From the NCBI RefSeq assembly GCF_014191715.1, contig NZ_JACHWY010000003.1, positions 310,001 through 374,000 on the forward strand: 64,000 nucleotides of DNA, read 5' to 3'. The DNA is from Litorivivens lipolytica. Lineage in GTDB: Bacteria > Pseudomonadota > Gammaproteobacteria > Pseudomonadales > Spongiibacteraceae. The position numbers were made by a program, and so were the translations under genes. Below the pieces are notes generated by a model. The model worked only from the letters and a program-made list of their open reading frames with translations. It was not told where the DNA came from and did no database searches. This document shows, piece after piece, positions 8,803-17,727 of this stretch. Position 1 is the first letter of the stretch. Each line of letters opens with the position of its first letter.

Positions 8803-9063
8803 TTAGCGGGTATCTGTACCTGCCTGCTGTTTCAATTTCTTGCTGACGGTGCGAAAACGGTAAATGCCAACCAGCAGCACGACCACCCCAAAAACGGCCA
8901 GCACCCACGCCAGCACAACGTAAGCCTCGACGCTCGCAAAGAACTGAAAAAGCACCGCCGCCCCGGCAATCAGCGACAGCGATGTACGCACATAGGCCAG
9001 AAAGGTTCTTTCGTTGGCCAGCTCGGTTCGCTCCATGGCGAGTTTATCTCGAAGCGTGTCCAT
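8803..9063 (-). CDS. DUF202 (YidH-like) small membrane protein
   Basis: An 86-residue protein with the DUF202 signature ERTELANERTFLAYVRTSLS followed by two hydrophobic helices and a basic C-terminal tail (RFRTVSKKLKQQ). Family members are two-to-three-helix inner-membrane proteins of unknown function. It is the first gene of the minus-strand set ending with the CaCA exchanger and is divergent from the decarboxylase gene across 218 bases that must carry both promoters. Confidence 0.88.
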   Translation of the reverse strand: MDTLRDKLAMERTELANERTFLAYVRTSLSLIAGAAVLFQFFASVEAYVVLAWVLAVFGVVVLLVGIYRFRTVSKKLKQQAGTDTR

Positions 9064-9281
9064 CTTGGCTGCCTGAAAAGTAGGGTTTCATGAGGGATTA
9101 AGCCACACAAGATGCGTAATGCAAGCCCGATATAAACTCGGGTTAATAACCCTGACAGCCGCAGCCTGCTTGCTTGACTTGATAGGGGGGAAAAGGACAC
9201 GATATACCGCCATGGGCTACCACGCCCGCCGTAACCTGAAGCCCTCCCTTGCAGCCCCACTTGATAAGATAAGGTTTACTT

Positions 9282-11522
9282 ATGCGCTTCCAGTTCCCCA
9301 TCATCATTATCGATGAAGATTTCCGGTCCGAGAACACCTCCGGCCTGGGCATCCGCTCACTGGTCAAGCCCATCGAGGATGAGGGCATGGAAGTGCTGGG
9401 CGTTACCAGCTACGGTGATCTGACGTCGTTTGTTCAACAGCAGGCCAGAGCCTCCTGTTTTATCCTCAGCATAGATGACGAAGAGTTCAGCGATGAGCAC
9501 GCCGACACCACCCTGCAGCAGTTGCGCGACTTTGTAGCGGAACTGCGTCATCGCAACCCCGATATTCCGATCTTCCTCTATGGTGAGACGCGAACCTCCC
9601 AGCATATCCCCAACGACATACTGCGCGAGCTGCACGGCTTCATTCATATGTTTGAGGATACGCCAGAGTTTATCGCGCGCTATGTGGTTCGCGAGGCGCG
9701 CGCCTATATGAACAATCTGGCGCCGCCGTTTTTTCGTGCGCTGGTTGATTACGCGGCAGATGGTTCCTATTCCTGGCATTGCCCCGGCCACTCCGGTGGT
9801 GTCGCCTTTCTGAAGAGCCCGGTTGGCCATATGTTCCACCAGTTCTTTGGTGAAAACATGCTGCGCGCCGATGTTTGTAATGCGGTAGACGAGCTGGGTC
9901 AGCTGCTGGATCACACCGGGCCAGTCGCCGCCAGCGAGCGCAATGCGGCGCGGATTTTTCATGCCGACCACCTATTCTTTGTCACCAACGGCACCTCAAC
10001 CTCCAACAAGATTGTCTGGAACTCGACAGTGGCCGCCGGCGACATTGTAGTGGTCGATCGCAACTGCCATAAGTCGATTCTGCACTCAATCATTATGACC
10101 GGCGCCATTCCGATCTTCCTGATGCCAACGCGCAATAACTTCGGCATTATCGGGCCTATCCCGAAAAGCGAATTCAACTGGGAAAACATTCAGAAGAAGA
10201 TCGCCAAAAACCCCTTTGTCACTGACAAGAATGCCAAGCCACGGGTACTGACCATTACCCAAAGCACCTATGACGGCGTGCTGTATAACGTCGAAGAAAT
10301 CAAAGAAGAGCTGGATGGCAAAATCGATACGCTGCACTTTGATGAGGCGTGGTTGCCGCATGCGGCCTTCCATGACTTCTACGGCGACTATCACGCCATC
10401 GGTGAAGACCGTAGACGCTGCGACGAGTCCATGGTCTTCGCCACTCAAAGTACGCACAAACTGCTCGCTGGCATTTCACAGGCCTCCCAAATCCTGGTGC
10501 AGGATTCCAGCAACCGTAAACTGGATAAAGACCTGTTTAACGAAGCGTATTTGATGCACACCTCAACCTCACCGCAGTACTCGATTATCGCATCCTGCGA
10601 TGTCGCGGCGGCGATGATGGAGCCGCCGGGCGGCACCGCTCTGGTCGAGGAATCCATTGCCGAGGCGATGGAATTCAGGCGCGCCATGCGCAAGGTCGAC
10701 GAGGAATGGGGAGCTGATTGGTGGTTTAAAGTGTGGGGGCCCGACTATCTAGCCGAAGAAGGCATGGGCCCGCAGGAAAACTGGACGCTAAAACCCAATG
10801 ATCGCTGGCACGGCTTCGGCAATCTGGCCGATGGATTCAATATGCTGGACCCGATCAAGGCGACCATCATCAACCCCGGCCTCGACGTGGATGGGGATTT
10901 CGCCGAACAAGGTATTCCCGCCGGCATACTCACCAAATACCTGAGCGAGCACGGCATCATTGTCGAGAAGTGTGGCCTGTATTCCTTCTTTATCATGTTT
11001 ACCATCGGCATCACCAAAGGCCGCTGGAACACACTGGTCACCGAACTGCAGCAGTTCAAGGATTGCTACGACCAGAACACCCGCCTGTGGCGCTGCATGC
11101 CGGAGTTTATTGCCAAGCATCCGCGCTACGAAGCCATGGGGCTACGCGATTTGTGCGATCAAATTCACGGCGTATATGCTCAGCATGATGTTGCTCGCCT
11201 AACCACAGAAATGTACCTCAGCGACCTGACCCCGGCCATGCGCCCCTCCGATGCCTGGGCGAAAATGGCTCACCGGGATATTGAGCGCGTGCCGATCGAC
11301 GAGCTTGAAGGCCGCATTACTGCCATGCTGGTTACACCCTACCCGCCCGGCATTCCGCTGCTTATTCCGGGCGAGCGCTTCAATAAAACCATCGTCGAAT
11401 ACCTGCGTTTTGCGCGAACCTTTAACGAGCAATTCCCGGGCTTTGAGACCGACATTCACGGCCTCGTAAAAGAATCGCGCGATGGCAAGGTGGAGTACTT
11501 TATCGACTGCGTACGGGACTGA
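9282..11522 (+). CDS. Orn/Lys/Arg decarboxylase, PLP-dependent (LdcA/AdiA type)
   Basis: Removes CO2 from a basic amino acid to make cadaverine, putrescine or agmatine. The 746 residues match the large fold-type-I biodegradative form: an N-terminal CheY-like wing domain (about 1-130, beginning FPIIIIDEDF), a PLP core with SWHCPGHSGG, DRNCHKSILHSIIMTGAIP, HFDEAWLPHAAF and the Schiff-base lysine K393 in STHKLLAG, and a C-terminal domain with PYPPGIPLLIPGERF. Overall resemblance is closest to the Pseudomonas lysine decarboxylase LdcA group, but substrate choice cannot be fixed from sequence. No antiporter gene is adjacent, unlike the acid-stress cadBA or adiAC systems, so a metabolic role is more likely. 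Confidence 0.92.
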   Translation: MRFQFPIIIIDEDFRSENTSGLGIRSLVKPIEDEGMEVLGVTSYGDLTSFVQQQARASCFILSIDDEEFSDEHADTTLQQLRDFVAELRHRNPDIPIFLYGETRTSQHIPNDILRELHGFIHMFEDTPEFIARYVVREARAYMNNLAPPFFRALVDYAADGSYSWHCPGHSGGVAFLKSPVGHMFHQFFGENMLRADVCNAVDELGQLLDHTGPVAASERNAARIFHADHLFFVTNGTSTSNKIVWNSTVAAGDIVVVDRNCHKSILHSIIMTGAIPIFLMPTRNNFGIIGPIPKSEFNWENIQKKIAKNPFVTDKNAKPRVLTITQSTYDGVLYNVEEIKEELDGKIDTLHFDEAWLPHAAFHDFYGDYHAIGEDRRRCDESMVFATQSTHKLLAGISQASQILVQDSSNRKLDKDLFNEAYLMHTSTSPQYSIIASCDVAAAMMEPPGGTALVEESIAEAMEFRRAMRKVDEEWGADWWFKVWGPDYLAEEGMGPQENWTLKPNDRWHGFGNLADGFNMLDPIKATIINPGLDVDGDFAEQGIPAGILTKYLSEHGIIVEKCGLYSFFIMFTIGITKGRWNTLVTELQQFKDCYDQNTRLWRCMPEFIAKHPRYEAMGLRDLCDQIHGVYAQHDVARLTTEMYLSDLTPAMRPSDAWAKMAHRDIERVPIDELEGRITAMLVTPYPPGIPLLIPGERFNKTIVEYLRFARTFNEQFPGFETDIHGLVKESRDGKVEYFIDCVRD

Positions 11523-11588
11523 CGTTTCAGGCTGGATTAGATCTCTCAATATCCGCAGGCCTTTGCTTGCGGGCATCGAGAGGAGACA

Positions 11589-11954
11589 TCACTCTTGATA
11601 AAGCCCCAACGCTTTCCGCTTTACCTTACTTAAGCCCATCGCAACGATACGGTGAGACTCATCGATATAGTATTTGAGCTCGTACTCAAGCTCGCTTGAC
11701 GTATCCGTCTGTTGAATCCACTTCATACCGCGTGACGCGAGATAAGGCGCCGGCTGAAACCCGCTACGATCTTTTAGCACTTCGTAGTTGTGCTCTGAAG
11801 CTTTGAAGGTGACTGCCAGCGAATCGCTCTTGCTCCAACCGCCAATCGCGAACACCTTTCCACCCACCTTCCACACATCCGCTCCCCCCCATTGAACGAC
11901 ATGAGTCGTCGACGATAGCGATGCACAGTAGCGATTAAACTCTTCGCGCGTCAT
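11589..11954 (-). CDS. MmcQ/YjbR family protein
   Basis: A 121-residue protein of the MmcQ/YjbR family (CyaY-like double-wing fold, sometimes called DNA-binding). Visible features are MTREEFNRYCASL, KVGGKVFAIGGW, LAVTFKASEHNYEVL and a typical C-terminal helical region with YYIDESHRIVAMGLSK. The biochemical function is not established. It is the last gene of the BLUF-DUF1304-DCC-YjbR minus-strand series (26 bases after the DCC gene). Confidence 0.85.
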   Translation of the reverse strand: MTREEFNRYCASLSSTTHVVQWGGADVWKVGGKVFAIGGWSKSDSLAVTFKASEHNYEVLKDRSGFQPAPYLASRGMKWIQQTDTSSELEYELKYYIDESHRIVAMGLSKVKRKALGLYQE

Positions 11955-11980
11955 AGTGGCAGATCCTTTATCGGCAATAC

Positions 11981-12388
11981 TCAGAATTTTGTATTGCCTT
12001 CAGCTTTTATGTTGTTGATTTTGGATTTACCTAAAGTCTTCAACAACAAGTTCCGAAAGAACCTGAGTACAGGATAGAGAAATGTGGATACGGCCTTGGA
12101 TTTAAACATCCAATAATTCAGGCGATTGAACGCACCTGACCGGCTACCCATTAAAGCCAAGGCGTGCAGAGCATCCGCGCCGTAGTAGAACTCTCCACCC
12201 ACCTTAAGCACCATGCCCTGATCAATATCCAGTCCTAGCGCAGTGATCTCTTCCGTGACACGACTACTTTCTCGGGCATTAATTAGTCGAAGAGAGCCCA
12301 TACTCTCACGGATATTCACAAGCTGGCAGTAAGCATGACAAACCGGGCACTCGCCGTCGTACACCAGGAGAATGTCTTCTCGATCCAT
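11981..12388 (-). CDS. DCC family thiol-disulfide oxidoreductase-like protein (DUF393)
   Basis: A 135-residue protein with the N-terminal LLVYDGECPVCHAYCQLV motif; the DGECPxC signature (DxxCxxC) defines the DCC family. These are thioredoxin-like small proteins of uncertain substrate. The cysteine pair is intact, so redox activity is plausible. It lies 3 bases downstream of the DUF1304 gene and is co-transcribed with a BLUF photoreceptor, which may put it under light control. Confidence 0.88.
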   Translation of the reverse strand: MDREDILLVYDGECPVCHAYCQLVNIRESMGSLRLINARESSRVTEEITALGLDIDQGMVLKVGGEFYYGADALHALALMGSRSGAFNRLNYWMFKSKAVSTFLYPVLRFFRNLLLKTLGKSKINNIKAEGNTKF

Positions 12389-12391
12389 TCC

Positions 12392-12775
12392 TTACTTCCC
12401 AGCACTGTCATTCGCCGTATTCCGATTACTTAGAAGTAGCAACACCAGTGCCAGAAGTGCGGGCAAGCCCTGAGTAAAAATAATGCTCGGCTTTGCCGTA
12501 AGCCCACCAAAAACGCCGGCCACCACAACGCAGCAAAGGAAGAAAACTTTGACATCAGTGCGAGACGCTATAAGCCCCCAGATCAAACCCGCCGCCAGAA
12601 ACCCGTTATAGAGCCCCTGATTCATCGCAAGCACCGCTGAGGCTTGAGCCACATCCGGCGTCATACCGAATACCTTATGCCCGACGGGGTGATCCCAGAA
12701 GAACATTTCCAGAACCAAGATAGCGATATGAAATATCGCAACAAGAAAAGTGATCAGATTTGCCAACAAACTCAT
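12392..12775 (-). CDS. DUF1304 integral membrane protein
   Basis: A 127-residue protein with four hydrophobic segments and the DUF1304 pattern: HIAILVLEMFFWDHPVG near the N-terminus, MNQGLYNGFLAAGL in the second helix region. The family is widespread and of unknown function. It sits 3 bases after the BLUF gene and 3 bases before the DCC gene, so the three are almost certainly one transcript. Confidence 0.88.
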   Translation of the reverse strand: MSLLANLITFLVAIFHIAILVLEMFFWDHPVGHKVFGMTPDVAQASAVLAMNQGLYNGFLAAGLIWGLIASRTDVKVFFLCCVVVAGVFGGLTAKPSIIFTQGLPALLALVLLLLSNRNTANDSAGK

Positions 12776-12778
12776 AAT

Positions 12779-13237
12779 TTACTCCCCAATAGCTGCACGC
12801 CACCGGCCTTCCTTGAAAGATTGCAGGAGTTTCTTTGCACGTCCGTCATCCAGCTCGGTGAAACACCTGCCAGACTGGAAGAAATCGTTCAGACCTTCGA
12901 TTTCAGAAAGCTGCTTGGTCGATACCGCAGCACGACCCATGCTCCAGTTCGCAAAACTCCTTGCCTCGATCGGTTCGAATATCAGTTTTATGAGTTTAGA
13001 ATGCCGCTTATCGGCGCTAATTTTTTCGTAAAGCGGCCCCACCACCTCGGGGCGGCCTTCAAGTATCTGGAAGAACGAACCTTTTTCATACAATAGCATG
13101 CCGGTAACGCCAAGCTCCTCATTGTTCCACCTGGCCACCGACAAAAGCTCATCCAATTCTTCCGGCGTAAACTCTTCTGTCGCAGCACTCGCGTATATGT
13201 AGTGAACCAGATCTCCTACGGATTCGTCAGATGTCAT
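12779..13237 (-). CDS. BLUF domain blue-light photoreceptor
   Basis: A 152-residue stand-alone BLUF (blue light using FAD) protein. The flavin-contact residues are visible: Tyr in VHYIYASAA at the first strand, Asn in ARWNNEELGVTGMLLY, Gln in GSFFQILEGR and Trp in FANWSMGRA. All core photocycle positions are therefore present. A short C-terminal tail of about 45 residues follows; no output enzyme domain is attached, so it must signal by protein contact. The ATG at 13237 with AGAGG five bases upstream is preferred over an in-frame GTG at 13243. It leads a four-gene operon (DUF1304, DCC, YjbR). Confidence 0.88.
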   Translation of the reverse strand: MTSDESVGDLVHYIYASAATEEFTPEELDELLSVARWNNEELGVTGMLLYEKGSFFQILEGRPEVVGPLYEKISADKRHSKLIKLIFEPIEARSFANWSMGRAAVSTKQLSEIEGLNDFFQSGRCFTELDDGRAKKLLQSFKEGRWRAAIGE

Positions 13238-13393
13238 AACCACCTCTATTTTTCCTCACAAAAGCCGCCAGCCCCGGCTGAACTGACCACAGAATCGCAC
13301 CCTGCATAATTTATTAAGCTGGGCACCCTGCTGATTTACATATCGCTAGCTTTTGCTATTTAACGCTTAGATCTTTCAGGCAATCAGCGCGGT

Positions 13394-14251
13394 TTACTGC
13401 AGAATAACCGTCTTATCCCCATTCAACACAATGCGTTCTTCGCAGTGCAATCTCACCGCATGTGAGAGTGCAGTGGCTTCTATGTCGTGTCCGAGGTGTA
13501 CCAGTTGTTCGATGGTAAAGGTGTGGTTAACCGGCTTCACTTCCTGAACAATGATCGGGCCTTCATCGAGATCGGCGGTGACGTAGTGGGCGGTCGCGCC
13601 AATCACTTTTACACCGCGACTGTGAGCCTGGTGGTAGGGTCTTGCCCCTTTGAAACTGGGCAGGAAAGAGTGATGAATATTAATGGCGCGGCCCTCGAGT
13701 TTACCGCATAGATCATCTGACAGAATTTGCATGTAGCGCGCCAGCACCAGCAGCTCGGCCTTTTCCTGTTCCATGAGGGCCAGGATTTGGGCTTCCTGTT
13801 GAGGTTTGGTTTCTGCAGTAATCGGCAAGTGATGAAAGGGAATGCCGTACCACTCAACCAAACCTCGGCAGTCTTCGTGGTTGGAGAATACACCCACAAT
13901 CTCGGCAGGCAGAGCGCCTGACCGCCATTTGGTGAGCAGTACATTCAGGCAGTGATCGTCTTTCGATACCGCCAGCAGTATGCGCGGCTTTTGCGCAATA
14001 GGGCGTAGGCGGTAGTCCATGTTCAGACGCTGGGCGAGAGTTTTCAGCTCCTCGACAAAATCCTGCATATCGCAACCGAGACTGCGATCGTCGAACACCA
14101 TTCGGGAGAAGAAGGCGTTGCTGTAGGGGTCAGAGTACTGTGCCACTTCGGTAATAAACGCGCCGCGCTGATACATCAGATTCGACACGCGCGCGAGTAT
14201 GCCGAGCTGGTCGGGGCATTTGAAGGTGAGTACGTAGGGTGTTTCTGCCAT
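13394..14251 (-). CDS. purU: Formyltetrahydrofolate deformylase PurU
   Basis: Hydrolyses 10-formyl-tetrahydrofolate to formate and tetrahydrofolate, balancing the one-carbon pool. The 285 residues contain an N-terminal ACT domain (TFKCPDQLGILARVSNLMY) that senses amino acids in the family and a C-terminal formyltransferase-fold domain with NIHHSFLPSFKGARPYHQA and ATAHYVTADLDEGPII, which hold the catalytic Asn, His and Asp. It lies 24 bases upstream of the shikimate-kinase-like gene in the same direction. Confidence 0.95.
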   Translation of the reverse strand: MAETPYVLTFKCPDQLGILARVSNLMYQRGAFITEVAQYSDPYSNAFFSRMVFDDRSLGCDMQDFVEELKTLAQRLNMDYRLRPIAQKPRILLAVSKDDHCLNVLLTKWRSGALPAEIVGVFSNHEDCRGLVEWYGIPFHHLPITAETKPQQEAQILALMEQEKAELLVLARYMQILSDDLCGKLEGRAINIHHSFLPSFKGARPYHQAHSRGVKVIGATAHYVTADLDEGPIIVQEVKPVNHTFTIEQLVHLGHDIEATALSHAVRLHCEERIVLNGDKTVILQ

Positions 14252-14275
14252 GTGCTATCCGTGTACTGCAGTGGT

Positions 14276-14788
14276 TTATACGTGCTTATTCAAACGATCA
14301 ATCATCAGGGCCAGAACGGCGTCCATCGCATGGTGGTCGGTGTCTATCCTGATCTCCGCGGCGCGCTCATACAGCGGCCAACGCTCGCGGTAGAGCGCTG
14401 AAAAATCCTGCCCAGGTTTTTGAACGATGCCACGACTCTCCATATTGTGAATGCGCTTGCTCAGAACGTCGAGGGGCACATCGATAAACACGATACGAGA
14501 GTGCAGCGCGAGGGCCTGCATGGCGGCTTCGGAATACACGGCGCTGCCGCCAGTGGCGATAACGCAGTTGTGGACAGAGAGATTACACAGCACATCCGCT
14601 TCTATAGCCTGAAAGGCCTCCAGCCCATGTTCCTGTTGGTAATCCTGCAAGGTGCGGCCCTCGCGCTGCTGGATCAGCACATCGGTATCGAGAAAGTCCT
14701 TGGCGAGCGCTTTGGCAAGCAGAATGCCGAGAGTGCTTTTACCCGCCCCCGGCATTCCAATCAGCGTGATATTGCTGCGCTCGCTCAT
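14276..14788 (-). CDS. Shikimate kinase-like P-loop kinase with altered substrate site
   Basis: A 170-residue P-loop kinase of the shikimate/gluconate kinase type. The ATP site is intact (GMPGAGKST, residues 11-19) and so are the DTD (34-36) and the late ERWPLYERA segment. Two positions that bind shikimate differ from true AroK/AroL. The Arg of the FR motif is Gln here (FQAIE, Q60), and the GGG loop reads GGS (80-82). It may be a paralogue acting on another hydroxylated substrate. It is not in the usual aroK-aroB context but between purU and an acyl-CoA ligase. Family assignment is firm; the reaction is not. Confidence 0.7.
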   Translation of the reverse strand: MSERSNITLIGMPGAGKSTLGILLAKALAKDFLDTDVLIQQREGRTLQDYQQEHGLEAFQAIEADVLCNLSVHNCVIATGGSAVYSEAAMQALALHSRIVFIDVPLDVLSKRIHNMESRGIVQKPGQDFSALYRERWPLYERAAEIRIDTDHHAMDAVLALMIDRLNKHV

Positions 14789-14818
14789 GACTTTCTGATA
14801 TAGCTCACTTGGTATTGC

Positions 14819-16438
14819 CTACTTGATATAGTGGTCTGCGTACTCTTCACGCAGCGGCACTTTCAGTAGCTTGCCAGTGGCTGTGTGGGGCAGCGAATCG
14901 CGGAACACCACATCGTCGGGCAACCAGAAGCTGGCAAGCTGCGGTTTGAGGTAGTCCAGCACCTCTTCTTTGGTGGCGCTGGCACCGTCTTTTAGTACGG
15001 CAAGTAGCAATGGCCGCTCCTGCCACTTCTCATGAGGAATGCCGATTACGCAGGCCTCGGCAATGGCCGGGTGACCCACGGCGACGTTTTCCAGATCGAT
15101 GGAGCTGATCCACTCACCGCCGGATTTGATCACGTCTTTGCTACGGTCCACGATCTGCATCATGTTGTCCGTGTCGATGGTGGCCACATCCCCGGTATCA
15201 AACCAGCCATCTTCAGTCGCGAGCTTGTCGCTCTTGTAGTAACTGTTTACGATCCACGGCCCGCGCACCATCAAGCGGCCGTAAGCCTTACCGTCGCGGG
15301 GCAGCTCTTTGCCCTCATCATCGATAATTTTCATTTCAACGCCGTAGACCGGCTTGCCCTGCTTCTGCTGTTTTTTGTAGCGCTCCTCTTTGGGCAGGCT
15401 CAGCAGCTTTTTGTTGGGTGCGTTGACGGTGCCGATGGGCGACATCTCCGTCATACCCCAGGCGTGCAGCAAGAAAGCATCGTGTTTTTCATCAAAGGCT
15501 TTGATCATGGAGAGCGGCGCAGCAGAGCCACCCACGATGACCCGCTCAACGCTGTCGAGCTTTTGGTTGATGCTGTCGAGGTGATTCAAGAGGCCGAGCC
15601 AAACAGTGGGCACCCCTGCCAGCAGGGTGGGTGATTCAGACTCGATCAGCTCCCACAAACTGGCGCCATCCATCGCCGCACCGGGGAATACCAGCTTGGC
15701 ACCGGTGATGGTTACCGCATAGGGCAGGCCCCAGGCGTTGACGTGGAACATGGGCACGACCGGCAGAATGACCGTGTCCGACTGAATATCCAGCACCTGT
15801 GCATGCAGGCTCGCCATGGCGTGCAGTACGGTTGAGCGGTGGGTGTACATCACACCCTTGGGGTTGCCGGTGGTGCCGGAGGTATAGCACAGCGAGCAGG
15901 GCGTGCTTTCATCAAACTGCGGCCATTCGAATTCTTCGCTGTGCGGCGCAATAAAATCTTCGTAGCAGATCAGGTTGTCGATCTTGCTGTCAGGCATGTG
16001 CTCCTTGTCGCTCATCACCACAATGGCCTGCAGGTGGGGCAGTTTGTCGATCAAGGGCTCAATGATGGGCAGGAGGTTGATGTCGATAAACAGCAGGCGG
16101 TCTTCCGCGTGGTTGAAGATGTATTCGAGCTGCTCAGGGAAGAGGCGCGGGTTAATGGTATGGCATACGCTACCGATGCCGGCTACGCCGTAATACACCT
16201 CGTAGTGACGCCAGGTATTCCAGGCCAGCGTGGCCACTCGGTCACCGGGTTTGATGCCCCAGTTGAGCAGGGCATTGGCGAGCTGGCGAGTGCGCTTGGC
16301 CGCCTCGCCCTGGGTAATTCTGTGAATACTGCCATCCTCAACCTTGCGGCTGACAATTTCAGCCTCCGGGTGGCTGACAACACCAAATTCCAGCAGACCT
16401 GAAATCAGCAGGGGGCTTTCCATCATGGGCGCAAGCAT
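14819..16438 (-). CDS. Fatty acid-CoA ligase (AMP-binding; AlkK-like medium/long chain)
   Basis: Activates a carboxylic acid to its CoA thioester via an acyl-adenylate. The 539 residues carry all core motifs: [18 protein letters not shown] (A3), [10 protein letters not shown] (A5), [11 protein letters not shown] (A7), [15 protein letters not shown] (A8) and a C-terminal lysine in [12 protein letters not shown] (A10). Overall similarity is to the AlkK/medium-chain group. The ATG at 16438 is chosen because AGGAG lies six bases before it; a longer frame to 16501 lacks this. It is divergent from the aminotransferase gene. Confidence 0.9.
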   Translation of the reverse strand: MLAPMMESPLLISGLLEFGVVSHPEAEIVSRKVEDGSIHRITQGEAAKRTRQLANALLNWGIKPGDRVATLAWNTWRHYEVYYGVAGIGSVCHTINPRLFPEQLEYIFNHAEDRLLFIDINLLPIIEPLIDKLPHLQAIVVMSDKEHMPDSKIDNLICYEDFIAPHSEEFEWPQFDESTPCSLCYTSGTTGNPKGVMYTHRSTVLHAMASLHAQVLDIQSDTVILPVVPMFHVNAWGLPYAVTITGAKLVFPGAAMDGASLWELIESESPTLLAGVPTVWLGLLNHLDSINQKLDSVERVIVGGSAAPLSMIKAFDEKHDAFLLHAWGMTEMSPIGTVNAPNKKLLSLPKEERYKKQQKQGKPVYGVEMKIIDDEGKELPRDGKAYGRLMVRGPWIVNSYYKSDKLATEDGWFDTGDVATIDTDNMMQIVDRSKDVIKSGGEWISSIDLENVAVGHPAIAEACVIGIPHEKWQERPLLLAVLKDGASATKEEVLDYLKPQLASFWLPDDVVFRDSLPHTATGKLLKVPLREEYADHYIK

Positions 16439-16584
16439 GAATGACTCCTTGTATTTCGCTGTTATTTTCCCCGAAACCGGGATTGCGTCGATGCCCTTCA
16501 AGGGCGTTCAGCCACTATAGCAGAACTGGACGATGCATCCCGCCTCGCGCAGAATGCTCACACACCCGTACGTATCAGAAGTTC

Positions 16585-17727
16585 ATGAAGATCAACAGCA
16601 AACTGCCTCACGTGGGCACCACCATCTTCTCTGTGATGTCTGCGCTGGCCAATGAAAATAAGGCCATTAACCTGTCGCAAGGCTTCCCGGATTTTGCGGC
16701 CAGCGAGTATCTGCTGGAGCGTTTGAATTACCACGCTACCGCTGGGCGCAACCAGTACGCCCCCATGAACGGGGTGCCCGAGCTGCGCGAGGCCATCGCC
16801 GATCTGATTGGCGACTGCTACGGCAGAAAGGTGGATGCCGAAACCGAAATCACCCTCGCCTCCGGTGCCACCGAAGCGCTGTTTGTTGCGGTTCAGGCGA
16901 TTATCCGCCCCGGCGATGACGTGATTCTGCTGGACCCGGCCTACGACAGCTATGAGCCCGCCATTACCCTCGCCGGAGGCAGCTGCACTCGCCTTTCATT
17001 AGTGCCGCCGCGCTACCAGCCCGACTGGCAGCAGATTGAAGACAGCATCAAACCCAATACCCGGCTGATTATGGTGAACAGCCCGCACAACCCCACCGCC
17101 ACGGCCTTTACCGACAGTGACTGGCGGGAACTGGAACGCATTGCCGACAAGCACAATTTGCTGGTGATCAGTGACGAGGTCTACGAGCACATTGTGTTTG
17201 AGCGCGAGCGCAACAGCGCCCACCGCTATCCGGGGCTGGCCGAGCGCACCTTTGTGGTGTCGTCCTTTGGCAAGACCTTTCATGTGACCGGCTGGAAGCT
17301 CGGCTATTGCGTGGCGCCACCCGCTTTGAGCGAAGAGTTCCGCAAGGTGCATCAGTTCGTAACCTTCACGAGCTTTACCCCCGCCCAGTATGCGGTAGCG
17401 GATATGCTGACGGAGAAGCGCGACGAAGTGCATGCCCTCGGTGCGTTCTATCAACGCAAACGCGATTGCTTTATCCACGCCATGCGCGGCTCACGCTTTG
17501 AATTGCTGCCCAGTGCCGGCACCTATTTTGTACTGGCCGACTACAGCGCACTGAGTGACTTGAACGATGTGGACTACTGCCACCAACTAACTCGCGAACA
17601 CGGCGTAGCCGCTATTCCCCTCTCGGTTTTTTACGAAACACCCCCGGAGAGTCGCATAGTGCGTTTCTGCTTTGCCAAGCGTGAACAAACCCTGATTGAT
17701 GCTGCCGCGAGATTGAAAACGCTATGA
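16585..17727 (+). CDS. Methionine/glutamine-type aminotransferase (YbdL-like)
   Basis: A PLP-dependent class-I aminotransferase of 380 residues. The start MKINSKLPHVGTTIF at 16585 matches YbdL; the long upstream frame extension looks non-coding. Visible motifs are NLSQGFPDF, NQYAPMNGVPELR, the PLP-contact NSPHNPTAT, SDEVYEHIVF and the Schiff-base lysine in SSFGKTFHVTGWKLGY. YbdL/KAT enzymes transaminate methionine, aromatic amino acids or glutamine with 2-oxo acids. The gene overlaps the next by 4 bases (ATGA); that gene encodes an omega-amidase-like enzyme that would remove alpha-ketoglutaramate, product of glutamine transamination. Confidence 0.88.
   Translation: MKINSKLPHVGTTIFSVMSALANENKAINLSQGFPDFAASEYLLERLNYHATAGRNQYAPMNGVPELREAIADLIGDCYGRKVDAETEITLASGATEALFVAVQAIIRPGDDVILLDPAYDSYEPAITLAGGSCTRLSLVPPRYQPDWQQIEDSIKPNTRLIMVNSPHNPTATAFTDSDWRELERIADKHNLLVISDEVYEHIVFERERNSAHRYPGLAERTFVVSSFGKTFHVTGWKLGYCVAPPALSEEFRKVHQFVTFTSFTPAQYAVADMLTEKRDEVHALGAFYQRKRDCFIHAMRGSRFELLPSAGTYFVLADYSALSDLNDVDYCHQLTREHGVAAIPLSVFYETPPESRIVRFCFAKREQTLIDAAARLKTL

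Noticed and set aside
16441-16584. N-terminal extension of the aminotransferase
   Set aside because: The extra 48 codons overlap the divergent promoter, are Arg/Pro/Ser-rich, and have no match to the family, which starts at MKINSKLP.
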